This document shows, piece after piece, positions 19,376 to 28,881 of a DNA stretch of 64,000 nucleotides (the first letter of the stretch is position 1; every line of letters starts with the position of its first letter). Both the position numbers and the translations under genes were made by a program. The stretch covers positions 1-64,000 of the forward strand of contig JAJDUM010000030.1 in NCBI GenBank assembly GCA_022826645.1, read 5' to 3'. The notes below the pieces were generated by a model. That model was not told where the DNA came from. It worked only from the letters and a program-made list of their open reading frames with translations, and did no database searches. The stretch comes from Candidatus Poribacteria bacterium (GTDB lineage Bacteria > Poribacteria > WGA-4E > PCPOR2b).

Positions 19376-20437
19376 CTACAATTTATACAGTTCCCGTGCG
19401 TTATCCGACATAATCCGCCGCTTTACGTCCGGCGCAAGACTCGTCGGGAAGGCGCGGTCGGGTGCATCGAAGTCCCAATGCGGATAATCGGTTGCGAACA
19501 TCAGTCTCTCACGTGCGTTAAGCTGCTCAAGCAACAGGTCGAAATACTCTCGTTTGGGAGGTTCTTCCACCGGCTGTGAGCTGAGCCAGAAGTGTTCCTT
19601 CATATACTCTGACGGCAGCTTTTTCAGATCCGGGACCTCCTCTTTCAGCTTTTTCCAACTCTGATCGAGTCGCCACATCAGCGGTGGGAACCACGCGAAG
19701 CCGCCTTCAATCAAGACAAACTTGAGTGTGGGGAAGCGTTCAAAAACGCCTTCACAGACAAGGCTGATCACCTGTGTCTGGAACGCCTGTGGCATACCAC
19801 CGTGGTCCTCAATATAGTAGGAGGGCGCGCCTGCGCCGGTAATTGGTCCAGCACCGGTACCACCGAAGTGGATGCCAATCGGTAGATCATATTGTGTTGC
19901 GGCTTCGTATATCTTCCAATACTTCCGTCGTCCCAACGGTTCGTCCGTGCGTGCAATCAACAGGACCTGCACAAAGTTCGGATCCTCACCACGCCGATGG
20001 ATTTCCTCCGCTGCCAATTCTCCATCTTCGTAGGGAACGACAATCGATGCTTTCAGACGTGGTTCGGGTGTGGTCCACTCTTCGACCTGCCAATCGTTGA
20101 TCGCTCGTGCGATCGCTGCGACGTACTCCAAATTAAGTCCGCTGCCGCCCATCAATGGATTCAAAACCCCGTACTCAAAATCCCAAGCGTCAAGCAGTTG
20201 TTCCTGCATAAAAGCGAGATCCGCGCCCGGTGATAGCCCGGATGGGGGCCAAGCATCGTGCCGTGCCGCATGGGGCATCCCTCGCGGGTAGTTGGATCCG
20301 GCGTGTCCACGCCCACCTATCATCGTCTGATGCTTGCGCCAGCGTTCAGAGAGGTAGGGATGCAGCGATTCCGGCGATGCAAGGGTGTTGTGAATATCGG
20401 TGTCAATGACGGGTACTTTTTCCCGTGTGCTCTTCAT
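19376..20437 (-). CDS. Amidohydrolase family protein (ACMSD-like)
   Basis: VIDTDIHNTLAS, GIHFGGTGAG, LIEGGFAWFP, FATDYPHWDFD. Confidence 0.9.
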   Translation of the reverse strand: MKSTREKVPVIDTDIHNTLASPESLHPYLSERWRKHQTMIGGRGHAGSNYPRGMPHAARHDAWPPSGLSPGADLAFMQEQLLDAWDFEYGVLNPLMGGSGLNLEYVAAIARAINDWQVEEWTTPEPRLKASIVVPYEDGELAAEEIHRRGEDPNFVQVLLIARTDEPLGRRKYWKIYEAATQYDLPIGIHFGGTGAGPITGAGAPSYYIEDHGGMPQAFQTQVISLVCEGVFERFPTLKFVLIEGGFAWFPPLMWRLDQSWKKLKEEVPDLKKLPSEYMKEHFWLSSQPVEEPPKREYFDLLLEQLNARERLMFATDYPHWDFDAPDRAFPTSLAPDVKRRIMSDNARELYKL

Positions 20438-20560
20438 CTTGTTTCCTCCTTATTGAACGTGATTTTCAGGATTAAGTTGGGGGTTCGCTAGCTAAACAAG
20501 TTTAGATGCGCTTACCCCGAATGGATTGGAACAGGATTTACGAGGTAATCCTGATACATT

Positions 20561-21661
20561 TCACAGTTGATAAAACTCTCGTGCATTTTCCGCTAAGATC
20601 TTCTTCATCAATGACTCTGGCAATCCCATCGGCAAAGCCTCCTCCGGCGAATCAAATTGCCAATGAGGGTAGTCGGTTGAAAACATCAACATATCGTCCG
20701 AATCAAGCTGCCCAATCATCCGAAGGAACTGTTTAGGATCCGGTGGCGCGTCCATCGGTTGAAGCGTAAAACGGAGATGGTCGCGCATATAGTCCGATGG
20801 CAGCCGCTTAATCCACGGTGTAATATGGCGCAGCCCTCGCCATTCCTTATCAATTCTCCACATGACTGATGCGAGCCACGTAAAACCGCCTTCGATTAAG
20901 GCAACTCGCAAATCTGGAAACCGGTCAAATGTACCTTCCGTAACCAAGCTGATAACTTGGGCTTGGAAAATCTGTCCCGCACCGGCATATTCCTCCAAGT
21001 AAGTCGAAAACCAACCGCTTGGACTTGGAGGGATACCCGCAGCACCACCGTAATGGATACCAACGACAAGATTATGGCGGGCAGCAGCCTCGAAAATTGG
21101 GTCATAATGTCGCTTGCCATACGGCATCAGTGAGCGCACCGGCAACAGAACCTGCACAAATCCAGGGTGGTCACCCATGCGTTCAATCTCTTGTGCTGCT
21201 GTTAGTGGATTCTGGCTTGAAACAACCAATGAGGCGCGCAGGCGTGGCTCCTGGTCAAGCCAATGTTCGACCTGCCAATCGTTAGCTGCGGTAGCGAGTG
21301 CTGCTGCCAAGTATTCATTATGAACGGTTTGCACCCAATACGCGCAGTTCAGGATCCCGTAGTCCGCTTCCCAGAAATCCAGCGTCTGCTCTCGTAGCAG
21401 CTCTAAATCTGATCCCGGCGGTCCGTCCTCAGGCTTCGTATCTGGAAGCGCTGATGTCGGTGCGCCCCCCGGATAGTCGCCCATCTCAGGTCCCCCAAAT
21501 CCAGATGTACTGCAATACTCAACCCAAAAGTCCGGCAGGTATGGGTAAAGGGTTCCCAACGAGGGCACGCGATTATGAATGTCACAATCAATCAATGGAA
21601 GGTCTGACCGAACAAAGCTCGGTTTTGTATCCCATGTGTCCACGATTCTCTCCTTAAACAA
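20561..21661 (-). CDS. Amidohydrolase family protein (paralogue of upstream gene)
   Basis: LIDCDIHNRVPSLG, GIHYGGAAG, LIEGGFTWL, FSTDYPHWQFD. Confidence 0.9.
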   Translation of the reverse strand: MFKERIVDTWDTKPSFVRSDLPLIDCDIHNRVPSLGTLYPYLPDFWVEYCSTSGFGGPEMGDYPGGAPTSALPDTKPEDGPPGSDLELLREQTLDFWEADYGILNCAYWVQTVHNEYLAAALATAANDWQVEHWLDQEPRLRASLVVSSQNPLTAAQEIERMGDHPGFVQVLLPVRSLMPYGKRHYDPIFEAAARHNLVVGIHYGGAAGIPPSPSGWFSTYLEEYAGAGQIFQAQVISLVTEGTFDRFPDLRVALIEGGFTWLASVMWRIDKEWRGLRHITPWIKRLPSDYMRDHLRFTLQPMDAPPDPKQFLRMIGQLDSDDMLMFSTDYPHWQFDSPEEALPMGLPESLMKKILAENAREFYQL

Positions 21662-21856
21662 TTGCAGCGTCTTTTATAGGATACATGCCTAAAGCCTTTT
21701 TGTCAATAGGAAGTTTTGCTGCAATAGCGGCTTGAATTACCCCTCCAACGAAAGCAGCTGCACTAACAACTTCCTTGTACAACCGTCTCTGGGTATAGAA
21801 ATTGACAACTGTTAATCCCCCGTGTTATCATGCGTTCTACACTTGCTTGAGGAGGG

Positions 21857-22495
21857 ATGGAAATGACCGAAGTTTTTGAAAAAATGGAAGCGCTCAAAGC
21901 ACAAGCGGTCGTCTGTACCGACTGCGGGTTGGCGGAAACCCGGTTGAACGTCGTTTTTGGTAACGGTGATCTTACCTCCAAACTTGTCATTGTTGCTGAG
22001 GGACCCTCGGCGACCGATGAACGCACGCTAATCCCATTTTCCGGTCCGTCGGGCGGTCTGCTCGACGAAGTGCTTCATGCGAACGACTTAGACCGTGACG
22101 AGATCTGGATAACGAATGTAATTAGATGTCGTGCTGCTGTCCGACAAGGGAGCGTGACAAAAAACCGTCCACCGAAAGCCGAGGAGATTAAGGCGTGCTC
22201 AAAATGGCTCGACGGCGAGCTCACACTGATTAGCCCTTCAGTCATTGTCTGTATGGGAAGCCCCGCCGCAAATACGCTCATCCACAAAGGTTTTCGGATG
22301 ACCGAAGAGCGAGGCAGCTGGTTCACAGATACACTCTACGCCCCATTTGTTTTGGCGACCTATAACCCGGCATTTGTATTAAGGCAGGAAGGTGAAGCGT
22401 ATACGCGTGCCCGACAAGCCTTGGTTGATGATATTGCCGAGGCGAAACATAAACTGTCAGAAGCCCCTGAGTCCCCCAAGTTGACGCTGTTCTAG
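21857..22495 (+). CDS. Uracil-DNA glycosylase family protein (type 4-like)
   Basis: CTDCGLAETR, VAEGPSATDERTLIPFSGPSGGLLDEVL, ITNVIRC, ATYNPAFVLR. Confidence 0.8.
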   Translation: MEMTEVFEKMEALKAQAVVCTDCGLAETRLNVVFGNGDLTSKLVIVAEGPSATDERTLIPFSGPSGGLLDEVLHANDLDRDEIWITNVIRCRAAVRQGSVTKNRPPKAEEIKACSKWLDGELTLISPSVIVCMGSPAANTLIHKGFRMTEERGSWFTDTLYAPFVLATYNPAFVLRQEGEAYTRARQALVDDIAEAKHKLSEAPESPKLTLF

Positions 22496-22540
22496 ATTCG
22501 ACTAATATTCAACAATCCCATTTAATGATAGAGATAGATT

Positions 22541-22825
22541 ATGTTGACTTACAAAGCGATGTACAAGTTACTAGATGAAGGCGTTCATGCGGAAGTACTT
22601 GATTTTCCGGGTGTCATTACTTGCGGTAAAGATATAGAAGAAGCACGAAGACTGCTAGCAAGTGCCTTGGTTGATATGGCAGAGACTAACTTATTACATG
22701 GCGAGTCGCTTCCACAACCCGATCCAGCCTGTACAGATCCTGAAGCGGATTTAGAAGAACCAATTTACCTCTTGCTTCAATCTACGTCTCGTGTGACCTT
22801 GGTTCCGCAGGAGGCTGTTCCATGA
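22541..22825 (+). CDS. HicB-like antitoxin
   Basis: MYKLLDEGVHAEVLDFPGVITCGKDIEEARRLLASALVDMAE; stop codon overlaps hicA start (ATGA). Confidence 0.85.
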   Translation: MLTYKAMYKLLDEGVHAEVLDFPGVITCGKDIEEARRLLASALVDMAETNLLHGESLPQPDPACTDPEADLEEPIYLLLQSTSRVTLVPQEAVP

Positions 22826-23007
22826 AACGAAGAGATCTTCTCAACCACCTGCGTCGGCATGGAGGCTAGTTTGTGCGTGAGAGTGGCGACCATTCGATTT
22901 GGGAAAACCCGACTACGAATCGTCGCACTTCGGTGCCACGTCATAGAGAGATTCCTAATTACACAGCGAGGCGAATCTGTCGACAACTTGGTGCTCCCGT
23001 ACCCTGA
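22822..23007 (+). pseudogene. HicA-like toxin gene interrupted by an in-frame TAG
   Basis: MKRRDLLNHLRRHGG[TAG]FVRESGDHSIWENPTTNRRTSVPRHREIPNYTARRICRQLGAPVP; TAG at 22867-22869. Confidence 0.88.
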
Positions 23008-23041
23008 GAGAAATTGTAACTCCGTTTCACAGTTTCTATTT

Positions 23042-23977
23042 TCAGATTAGTGGGTTCAGGGGTAAACCAATATCCCGCAAGATACTCTTTTTCACCTTGC
23101 AGATCATTGTATACGCTGGATCATACACGTTGCCCATATCGTACTCCACACACTGACCGAGCAGGATGTGGGGTGCATTTCCCTCCAAGCCGAGTTCGTT
23201 AAGCCAACGGACCATCTCTGTCGTCGCGTGCTGTACGCACTGATCGAGAGGACGCGCATTTCCAGCCGTCAGGATATAGTCGTCGTTTTCTGCTCGGGGC
23301 CAACCGATCTCTTTGCCTTTGATTACGTTGACTGTAAACTGCACATCGAACGAGATCTCAATTCCAGTCCCAACAATCTCACCGTCGCCTTGTACAGCGT
23401 GTCCGTCTCCAATGTGGAACAGGGCACCAGCCACAAACACCGGCAGATAAACAGTAACCCCTTCACAAAAACCGCGATAGTCCATGTTGCCACCGTGCGT
23501 TGAGGAGGTCGCCGTGGAGATTGCCTGTTTACGCGGCGGGGCAACACCAAAACACCCCGTCATCGGCTCCAGCGGCAGCGTGAGTCTACCGAGGCTCGTT
23601 TCCGGCGAGACGAGGGTCGCTGTCCATTTGTCCAGATCGATTTCCCAGTCTCCTCGGCCGTTCTCCGGCAGATTGGACGCTACATACTGTGCATCAAGGA
23701 TGTGCGGGGCAATCACTGTCGAGGTTCTACCCATATTGCGATTGGGAACCAGACGATCAAAGTGAACAACAAGTGTATCCCCCGGTTCCGCACCGTTAAT
23801 ATAGAAAGGTCCCGTCTGCGGATTTCCGCCTTCGGTGACTGATTCCCCGGCAGCATCAACGCCACCAGCATCAACGGTTGTTGTTACAACGGTATCGCCG
23901 CTGTCAATATGGAGCACCGGATCGTGTGCTCCGATTGCGACGTGATAGACGGTCGGTTCAAAGTGATGTGTTGCCAT
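23042..23977 (-). CDS. Acetamidase/formamidase family protein
   Basis: VTEGGNPQTGPFYINGAEPGDTLVVHFDRL, HGGNMDYRGFCEGVTVYLPVFVAGALFHIGDGHAVQGDGE. Confidence 0.93.
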   Translation of the reverse strand: MATHHFEPTVYHVAIGAHDPVLHIDSGDTVVTTTVDAGGVDAAGESVTEGGNPQTGPFYINGAEPGDTLVVHFDRLVPNRNMGRTSTVIAPHILDAQYVASNLPENGRGDWEIDLDKWTATLVSPETSLGRLTLPLEPMTGCFGVAPPRKQAISTATSSTHGGNMDYRGFCEGVTVYLPVFVAGALFHIGDGHAVQGDGEIVGTGIEISFDVQFTVNVIKGKEIGWPRAENDDYILTAGNARPLDQCVQHATTEMVRWLNELGLEGNAPHILLGQCVEYDMGNVYDPAYTMICKVKKSILRDIGLPLNPLI

Positions 23978-24069
23978 AAATCCCTCCTCTATTATCCGTG
24001 TTTTAGTCGGTTACTTAAAAGCGGGTTGTTTCGGTTCTAACAGTGCTGCCGTAAAGACGCAGGCTGATG

Positions 24070-25668
24070 TCACTTTCTAAGCTGTCTGGTCTTATCGAAA
24101 TCTGCTTGAGCGCGGGCGGAATCCCCTGTTTTCTGGTACGCGTGTCCGCGGTTGTTATAGGCCTCGGCATAATCCGGTTTCAACTCTATTGCTTTGGTTA
24201 AGTCCGCAATGGCACTGGCATAATCGCCTTTGCGATAATGAGCTGTCCCCCGATTGCGATAGGTGATGGCATAGTCCGGTTTCAACGCTATCGCTTTAGT
24301 ATAATCTTTGAGGGCACTGGCATAATCACCTTTGTGATAATAAACTGTTCCACGATTGCGATAGGCACCGGCATGATCCGACTTCAACTTTATCGCTTTA
24401 GTATATTCAGCGATCGCGCTATCATGATCGCCTTTTTTCCCATGAGCAATGCCGTGACTGTAGTGTACTTCAGCATCATTGGGTGTTGGTTTTATCGATT
24501 TGAGCGGTTCTGTGTTGGTATGGTCAACTTTGGACAGTTTCGGTGCCAACAAAGCCGCCGCAAAAAAGCAGCAAAACGCCCGTCCCATTTCTGTTCTTTC
24601 ATCAGGATCTTCATGAACGGTTAGGTTGCCCTGAGTTCTTATGACATGGGCGAGATAATTATCAGATTTATCAAATCTACCAGATGCTGTGCTATATTCT
24701 ACATCAAAGTTCGTATATTTATGAATAAGGCTGCTCAATCCTGTTTTATTATTGGAACTCATACTCAAAGCTTGTTTCAAAAGTACTTCAAGCCATTTGC
24801 GTAGGTCAACAGGGAGGTTTTCATCAATATCAAGGGTTCTGAAATGTTCTTCAAACTCTTGGTCATTCCCTGTTGCCTTTACAGCGATGTCTCTGATCTC
24901 CGGGTGGGTGTTGATTTCTTGGAGTTGATCTACTTGCTGTCGCAACTCGTCATTCTTTTTATCTTTGTTGCGATTTTCAGTTTGAAGTGATTGGATTTCA
25001 CGATCTTTATCCGAGATTATTTCCTTTTTTTCTGACAAAGTTCGACGCAGGTCGTCAATGGTTGCCTCATGGGTGTTGATTTGCTCCTCAAGTTGATCGA
25101 TTTGCTTTTTCAGCTCATCATTTTCTTTACCTGTGTTGTCGCCTTCCGTTTGAAAAGATTGAATGTCCTTTTTCAATTCGGCATTTTCTATAAGCAATCG
25201 AGTGTTGTCGGCTTTAGTCAAGTTTAATTCATGCAGGGTGTTACCAAAAAGGCTGGCAATATCTTCCTGCGGTTGTGAATCCTCGATCGGTTCTGACGCT
25301 AGATTGATTACGTGGCCTGTCTGCCCTTGGCTTTTGCAGATTACATTAATAATCCCTTCCAGAATGGCACGATAGGTTTGCTCGCCACTTGGTTCTGGTG
25401 AATGGAGGGTGACATCATTTTCCAAGCTATATTTTATCAGTCCCTTAAGTCGGTTCTCCTCCTTGCGATACTCTGCTCTCATTTCATCAGTAAACTGTTC
25501 ACGAAATTCCTCCCAATCAATTGCATTGGATTGCCACTTTGCGAGTAGGGTCCTTGACGGTGCTAATTCCGGGATATGCAGCATAGATGGAACTTCTTCG
25601 TGACAGATTGCGTATTTTTCCTCCGTTGGACTGGCTTCGGCGTTTTCAATGGAATTCAGATATAACAT
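24070..25668 (-). CDS. Coiled-coil/TPR protein with a central DUF4145-like helical segment
   Basis: Heptad-rich middle; RTQGNLTVHEDPDERTEMGRAFCCFFAAALL segment; 3-4 C-terminal TPRs (AYRNRGTVYYHKGDYASALKDYTKAIALKPDYA). Confidence 0.75.
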   Translation of the reverse strand: MLYLNSIENAEASPTEEKYAICHEEVPSMLHIPELAPSRTLLAKWQSNAIDWEEFREQFTDEMRAEYRKEENRLKGLIKYSLENDVTLHSPEPSGEQTYRAILEGIINVICKSQGQTGHVINLASEPIEDSQPQEDIASLFGNTLHELNLTKADNTRLLIENAELKKDIQSFQTEGDNTGKENDELKKQIDQLEEQINTHEATIDDLRRTLSEKKEIISDKDREIQSLQTENRNKDKKNDELRQQVDQLQEINTHPEIRDIAVKATGNDQEFEEHFRTLDIDENLPVDLRKWLEVLLKQALSMSSNNKTGLSSLIHKYTNFDVEYSTASGRFDKSDNYLAHVIRTQGNLTVHEDPDERTEMGRAFCCFFAAALLAPKLSKVDHTNTEPLKSIKPTPNDAEVHYSHGIAHGKKGDHDSAIAEYTKAIKLKSDHAGAYRNRGTVYYHKGDYASALKDYTKAIALKPDYAITYRNRGTAHYRKGDYASAIADLTKAIELKPDYAEAYNNRGHAYQKTGDSARAQADFDKTRQLRK

Positions 25669-25717
25669 GACACGTCCTTATCAGTGATGTTTGGGAGATA
25701 AGCATAATGTTTTTTTA

Positions 25718-26509
25718 TTATCCATGCTTTAACCAGTTATCGAAAAGCGGTTTGATTCGCGGATTGAGACTTTCAAGGAACGTAGAGTCGTTCAGCCACT
25801 CCTGACTTGTAGGGCTATCCGGATTTGGCGATTGCCCTTCGGGCGGTGCAACGACGAGCGCGTAATGCAGCGTTTGACGGATCGCTCCTGATCGATTATA
25901 CCCTTTGTGGAGCAGGCTGGAGTTATAGAAAACAATATCGCCCGCCTTCAACTGAACAGCCATCTGGTTGGGCATGTCGGCTTTGGGTGAATTTTGTAGG
26001 ATGTGCCGTTCGGTGTCAGTGATTTCCCTTCGGTGGCTGCCGGGGACGATGAACAGGGTTTCATCGTCGTATAATGCGCCATTCAGTTGGACGCTGCTCC
26101 TGAGCTTAGCTATCAGTTGTTCGCGTGGCACCTCACCATCTCTTACGGAATCTCGATGCCAGTTGATGTGATACGGCTTGCGTTCTGGACTGACCAACAG
26201 TGTACACAGATGGTAGCGCAACCGCGTCCCGATTAGGCTTTCGATGACATCCAAAATCTGTGGCTGCCCAAGCGATTCGACGAGGGCATCTTCTCTGATG
26301 CTTGGATGAAAGATGTGATTCACGCCCCAGATGTCATCTTGTTCGCCATCAACGTAGCGCAGATATTGATGTGCCTTTTCGATGCGGCATTTGTGCAGAA
26401 TGCGATCCACAGCGGCGCGATATGTCTCGATGTCCGTCTGGGATAACACGTCTCTGCGGATAACGTAACCGTCTTGAAGGAATGACTCTCTCTCAGAATG
26501 ATTCAGCAT
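25718..26509 (-). CDS. Phytanoyl-CoA dioxygenase family protein
   Basis: FLQDGYVIRRDVL, NWHRDS, FIVPGSHRREI, GDIVFYNSSLLHKG. Confidence 0.9.
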   Translation of the reverse strand: MLNHSERESFLQDGYVIRRDVLSQTDIETYRAAVDRILHKCRIEKAHQYLRYVDGEQDDIWGVNHIFHPSIREDALVESLGQPQILDVIESLIGTRLRYHLCTLLVSPERKPYHINWHRDSVRDGEVPREQLIAKLRSSVQLNGALYDDETLFIVPGSHRREITDTERHILQNSPKADMPNQMAVQLKAGDIVFYNSSLLHKGYNRSGAIRQTLHYALVVAPPEGQSPNPDSPTSQEWLNDSTFLESLNPRIKPLFDNWLKHG

Positions 26510-26528
26510 CTCACCCTCTTTTGGTCTG

Positions 26529-27269
26529 TTAGTCTCCTCTAACGATGTGCCGGTCTTCGTAACCGCCGCGGGGGAACCGTTCTAAGGGCAGATCCGCGGG
26601 AATGTAGTGCCAGGCGGTGCTGTAACGGGGACGGTCACTGCGATTCTCGTAGGTCCCGTGGAGAAGGTTCGATGAGAAAAAGACTACCGTACCTGCGGGA
26701 ACCGCCATATCGACCGCTTTCGATTCGTCTACCTCCGTCCAACTCCCGTGTGCTCCCTGCCTTCTATGGTGTTCCACAATCGCTTGGGACAGGTGACTTT
26801 TTGGAACAACCCTCAGGCAGCCATTCTCGCGGTCTGCGTCTTGAAGGTAAATACCGCAACTGACAATGCGGTTTGTATTTGTACCAAAGTAGAAATTGTC
26901 CTGATGCCAGTGTACCGAGGTGCCTCCATTTGGCAGTTTTGGAAAAAACTTGGTGCCGAATACGTCAATGTCGGGACCGACAAGTGATTGCACTCGGTCA
27001 AGGATTTCCGGTTCTTGGGCGAGGTCCAGAACCTTCGGCTCAACAACACACACCCCCTGAATTTTGTGTAAAAATCCCGGAATCGGTTCGTGATCTTCGT
27101 TAAATTCAAAGCTCCAATGTGGGCTGCCAATTGAGAGGGTACGGCCGCGCTCAACCAGTTCATCAAAGAGATCCTGATAGGCTTTGAGTTTGTCGCCGCG
27201 GATTAAATTTTCAAAAACCAAGTATCCTTCTTCGTGAAACTGTTGCACCTGTGTGTCTGTTAATCGCAT
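26529..27269 (-). CDS. Phytanoyl-CoA dioxygenase family protein
   Basis: FHEEGYLVFENLI, VHWHQDNFYFG, LRVVPKSHL, GTVVFFSSNLLHGTYEN. Confidence 0.92.
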   Translation of the reverse strand: MRLTDTQVQQFHEEGYLVFENLIRGDKLKAYQDLFDELVERGRTLSIGSPHWSFEFNEDHEPIPGFLHKIQGVCVVEPKVLDLAQEPEILDRVQSLVGPDIDVFGTKFFPKLPNGGTSVHWHQDNFYFGTNTNRIVSCGIYLQDADRENGCLRVVPKSHLSQAIVEHHRRQGAHGSWTEVDESKAVDMAVPAGTVVFFSSNLLHGTYENRSDRPRYSTAWHYIPADLPLERFPRGGYEDRHIVRGD

Positions 27270-27317
27270 TGATAGATTCTCCCTATTCTTTTGTGGGATA
27301 AAGCTCTTTGTCCTCTG

Positions 27318-28694
27318 TTAGTTTCCCCAAAAAGTCAGATACGGCTGATTCTCCAATTCCCGTAGCAAGAGCAGTCCAAGTTCTCGTGCGTGATAGTCTC
27401 CCCACATCGACGATTCACCACAGGGGATTGCGCTACCTTCCGGGATATAATCCCAACCGTTTGGACGATGATAGATTGAATGCAGGATTAAGCCTTGATG
27501 ATCATCAGATTCCGAAAGATACGGTTCGGCAAAGAGTGCATCAGCGACCGTTAATCCCGCTTGGTAATAACGTTGCCCCGCCTCCTGTTCACCCTGTTTT
27601 TTGAGATAATTCCCCAATCGGATTAATCCTTGTGCGGTGATGGTAGCTGCAGAGCTATCGACAGGTTCAACGCCGTTGAACGGATCTGCGGGTTGTTGCA
27701 GATAGGATCCCAGTTGAGGCAACCCCGGTGCCCCGGTGTCCCAATACGGGATACCATCTGAGGCTGTGTTTTCAATATAAAAATCAGAGGTGGCTTTAGC
27801 AGCTTTCAGGACATGGGCGATTGACGCTACCTTCCCATCGTAAGCGGAGAGGTCATCGTCCGTTAATGTTTCGAAGAATTCAAGCTGCTCGGCGTAACCG
27901 GTGATAATCCATGCGAGTCCACGCGTCCATGTCGTAAACGGTGAGTACCCCTGCTGGCTGCTTGAACAGCGATAATTTCCGTCGTTCATGTTAAAGATCG
28001 ATTCATGTGCGACACGTCCGCGCACGTCAAACGCATCGCGCCCCTCGCCGTAGTAGACGTTATAGGCTGCGGTTGTTTCGGAGTGGTGCAACAGCCGTTC
28101 CAATAAAGGGATTGGCTGATCGTTCTCGCCCATCAGCACATGTCCTAAGCTATGCCCCAACGCCAGCGAGCGTAACGATCGGATAGTATCTGCAAAAAGC
28201 GAGTGAGGTCCATTGAAAGACGGGATATAACCTTTCCCATCCTTTGTTTTTGACCAGCGACTCGCCTGTACCGCTGACGACACCTTCAGCGCGAGTTCAT
28301 AGAAGTGGAGTTCCCACTCGTTGTGCGGGATGCGCCCTTCAAGGATCATGCGTCGTAGGTTACCGTAGGTCGAGACGTTGTTGAACCCATGGTCGTGCAC
28401 ACCGATATGCGTCAGATGCGGTGCCATCTTCTCGACCGTGTTCTTCCGTCCAATTTCGAGGAACTGCTCGTCGTCTGTTGCATCGAATTGCAGCAGCGCA
28501 GAGCCAAATTGGAACCCCTGCGTCCACTCCGTCCACCCTCGCGTAGTATACTGACCGGCGGCGGTGAACACCGGTGTCCCTCTTTCGGGAAGCCATGTGT
28601 CTTCGATGGCTACGATCTTCTTTCCCGAAAGGTCAAACAGATGCTCAAGTTTCGGTCTGAGTTGTTCGACGGTTATTGAGTCGTTAATCTGCAT
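27318..28694 (-). CDS. Glycoside hydrolase family 88-like protein
   Basis: RVAHESIFNMNDGNYRCSSSQQGYSPFTTWTRGLAWIITGYAEQLEF, SSAATITAQGLIRLGNYL. Confidence 0.8.
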   Translation of the reverse strand: MQINDSITVEQLRPKLEHLFDLSGKKIVAIEDTWLPERGTPVFTAAGQYTTRGWTEWTQGFQFGSALLQFDATDDEQFLEIGRKNTVEKMAPHLTHIGVHDHGFNNVSTYGNLRRMILEGRIPHNEWELHFYELALKVSSAVQASRWSKTKDGKGYIPSFNGPHSLFADTIRSLRSLALGHSLGHVLMGENDQPIPLLERLLHHSETTAAYNVYYGEGRDAFDVRGRVAHESIFNMNDGNYRCSSSQQGYSPFTTWTRGLAWIITGYAEQLEFFETLTDDDLSAYDGKVASIAHVLKAAKATSDFYIENTASDGIPYWDTGAPGLPQLGSYLQQPADPFNGVEPVDSSAATITAQGLIRLGNYLKKQGEQEAGQRYYQAGLTVADALFAEPYLSESDDHQGLILHSIYHRPNGWDYIPEGSAIPCGESSMWGDYHARELGLLLLRELENQPYLTFWGN

Positions 28695-28740
28695 AGTAAT
28701 TGTGTCCTATAAGAGCGTATGAGAAATCCAATAAAATCTT

Positions 28741-28881
28741 CGCTCATGTAAAGAAATCGTGCGACAGAAACCGATTGAGTTCATTCGTTCACTCGTTCAT
28801 TAATGAACCAATATACTAATGAACAGATGAACAAGTGGCTTTCACGTTTCACCCTTTTTGCACTTTCTTTTGACATGAGTC
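28741..28881. repeat. MITE-like family B, copy 3
   Basis: CGCTCATGTAAAGAAATCGTGCGACAGAAACC...TTTTTGCACTTTCTTTTGACATGAGTC inverted ends. No clear target duplication. Confidence 0.6.

Noticed and set aside
28774-28830. GTTCATT/AATGAAC micro-repeat inside family B copy 3 as a CRISPR or operator array
   Set aside because: Irregular spacing and degenerate units; no spacer-like structure.
28741-28881. Family B copy 3 as a clean transposition event
   Set aside because: Inverted ends are present but flanks AAAATCTT and AATCAGCA do not match, so no target duplication is claimed.
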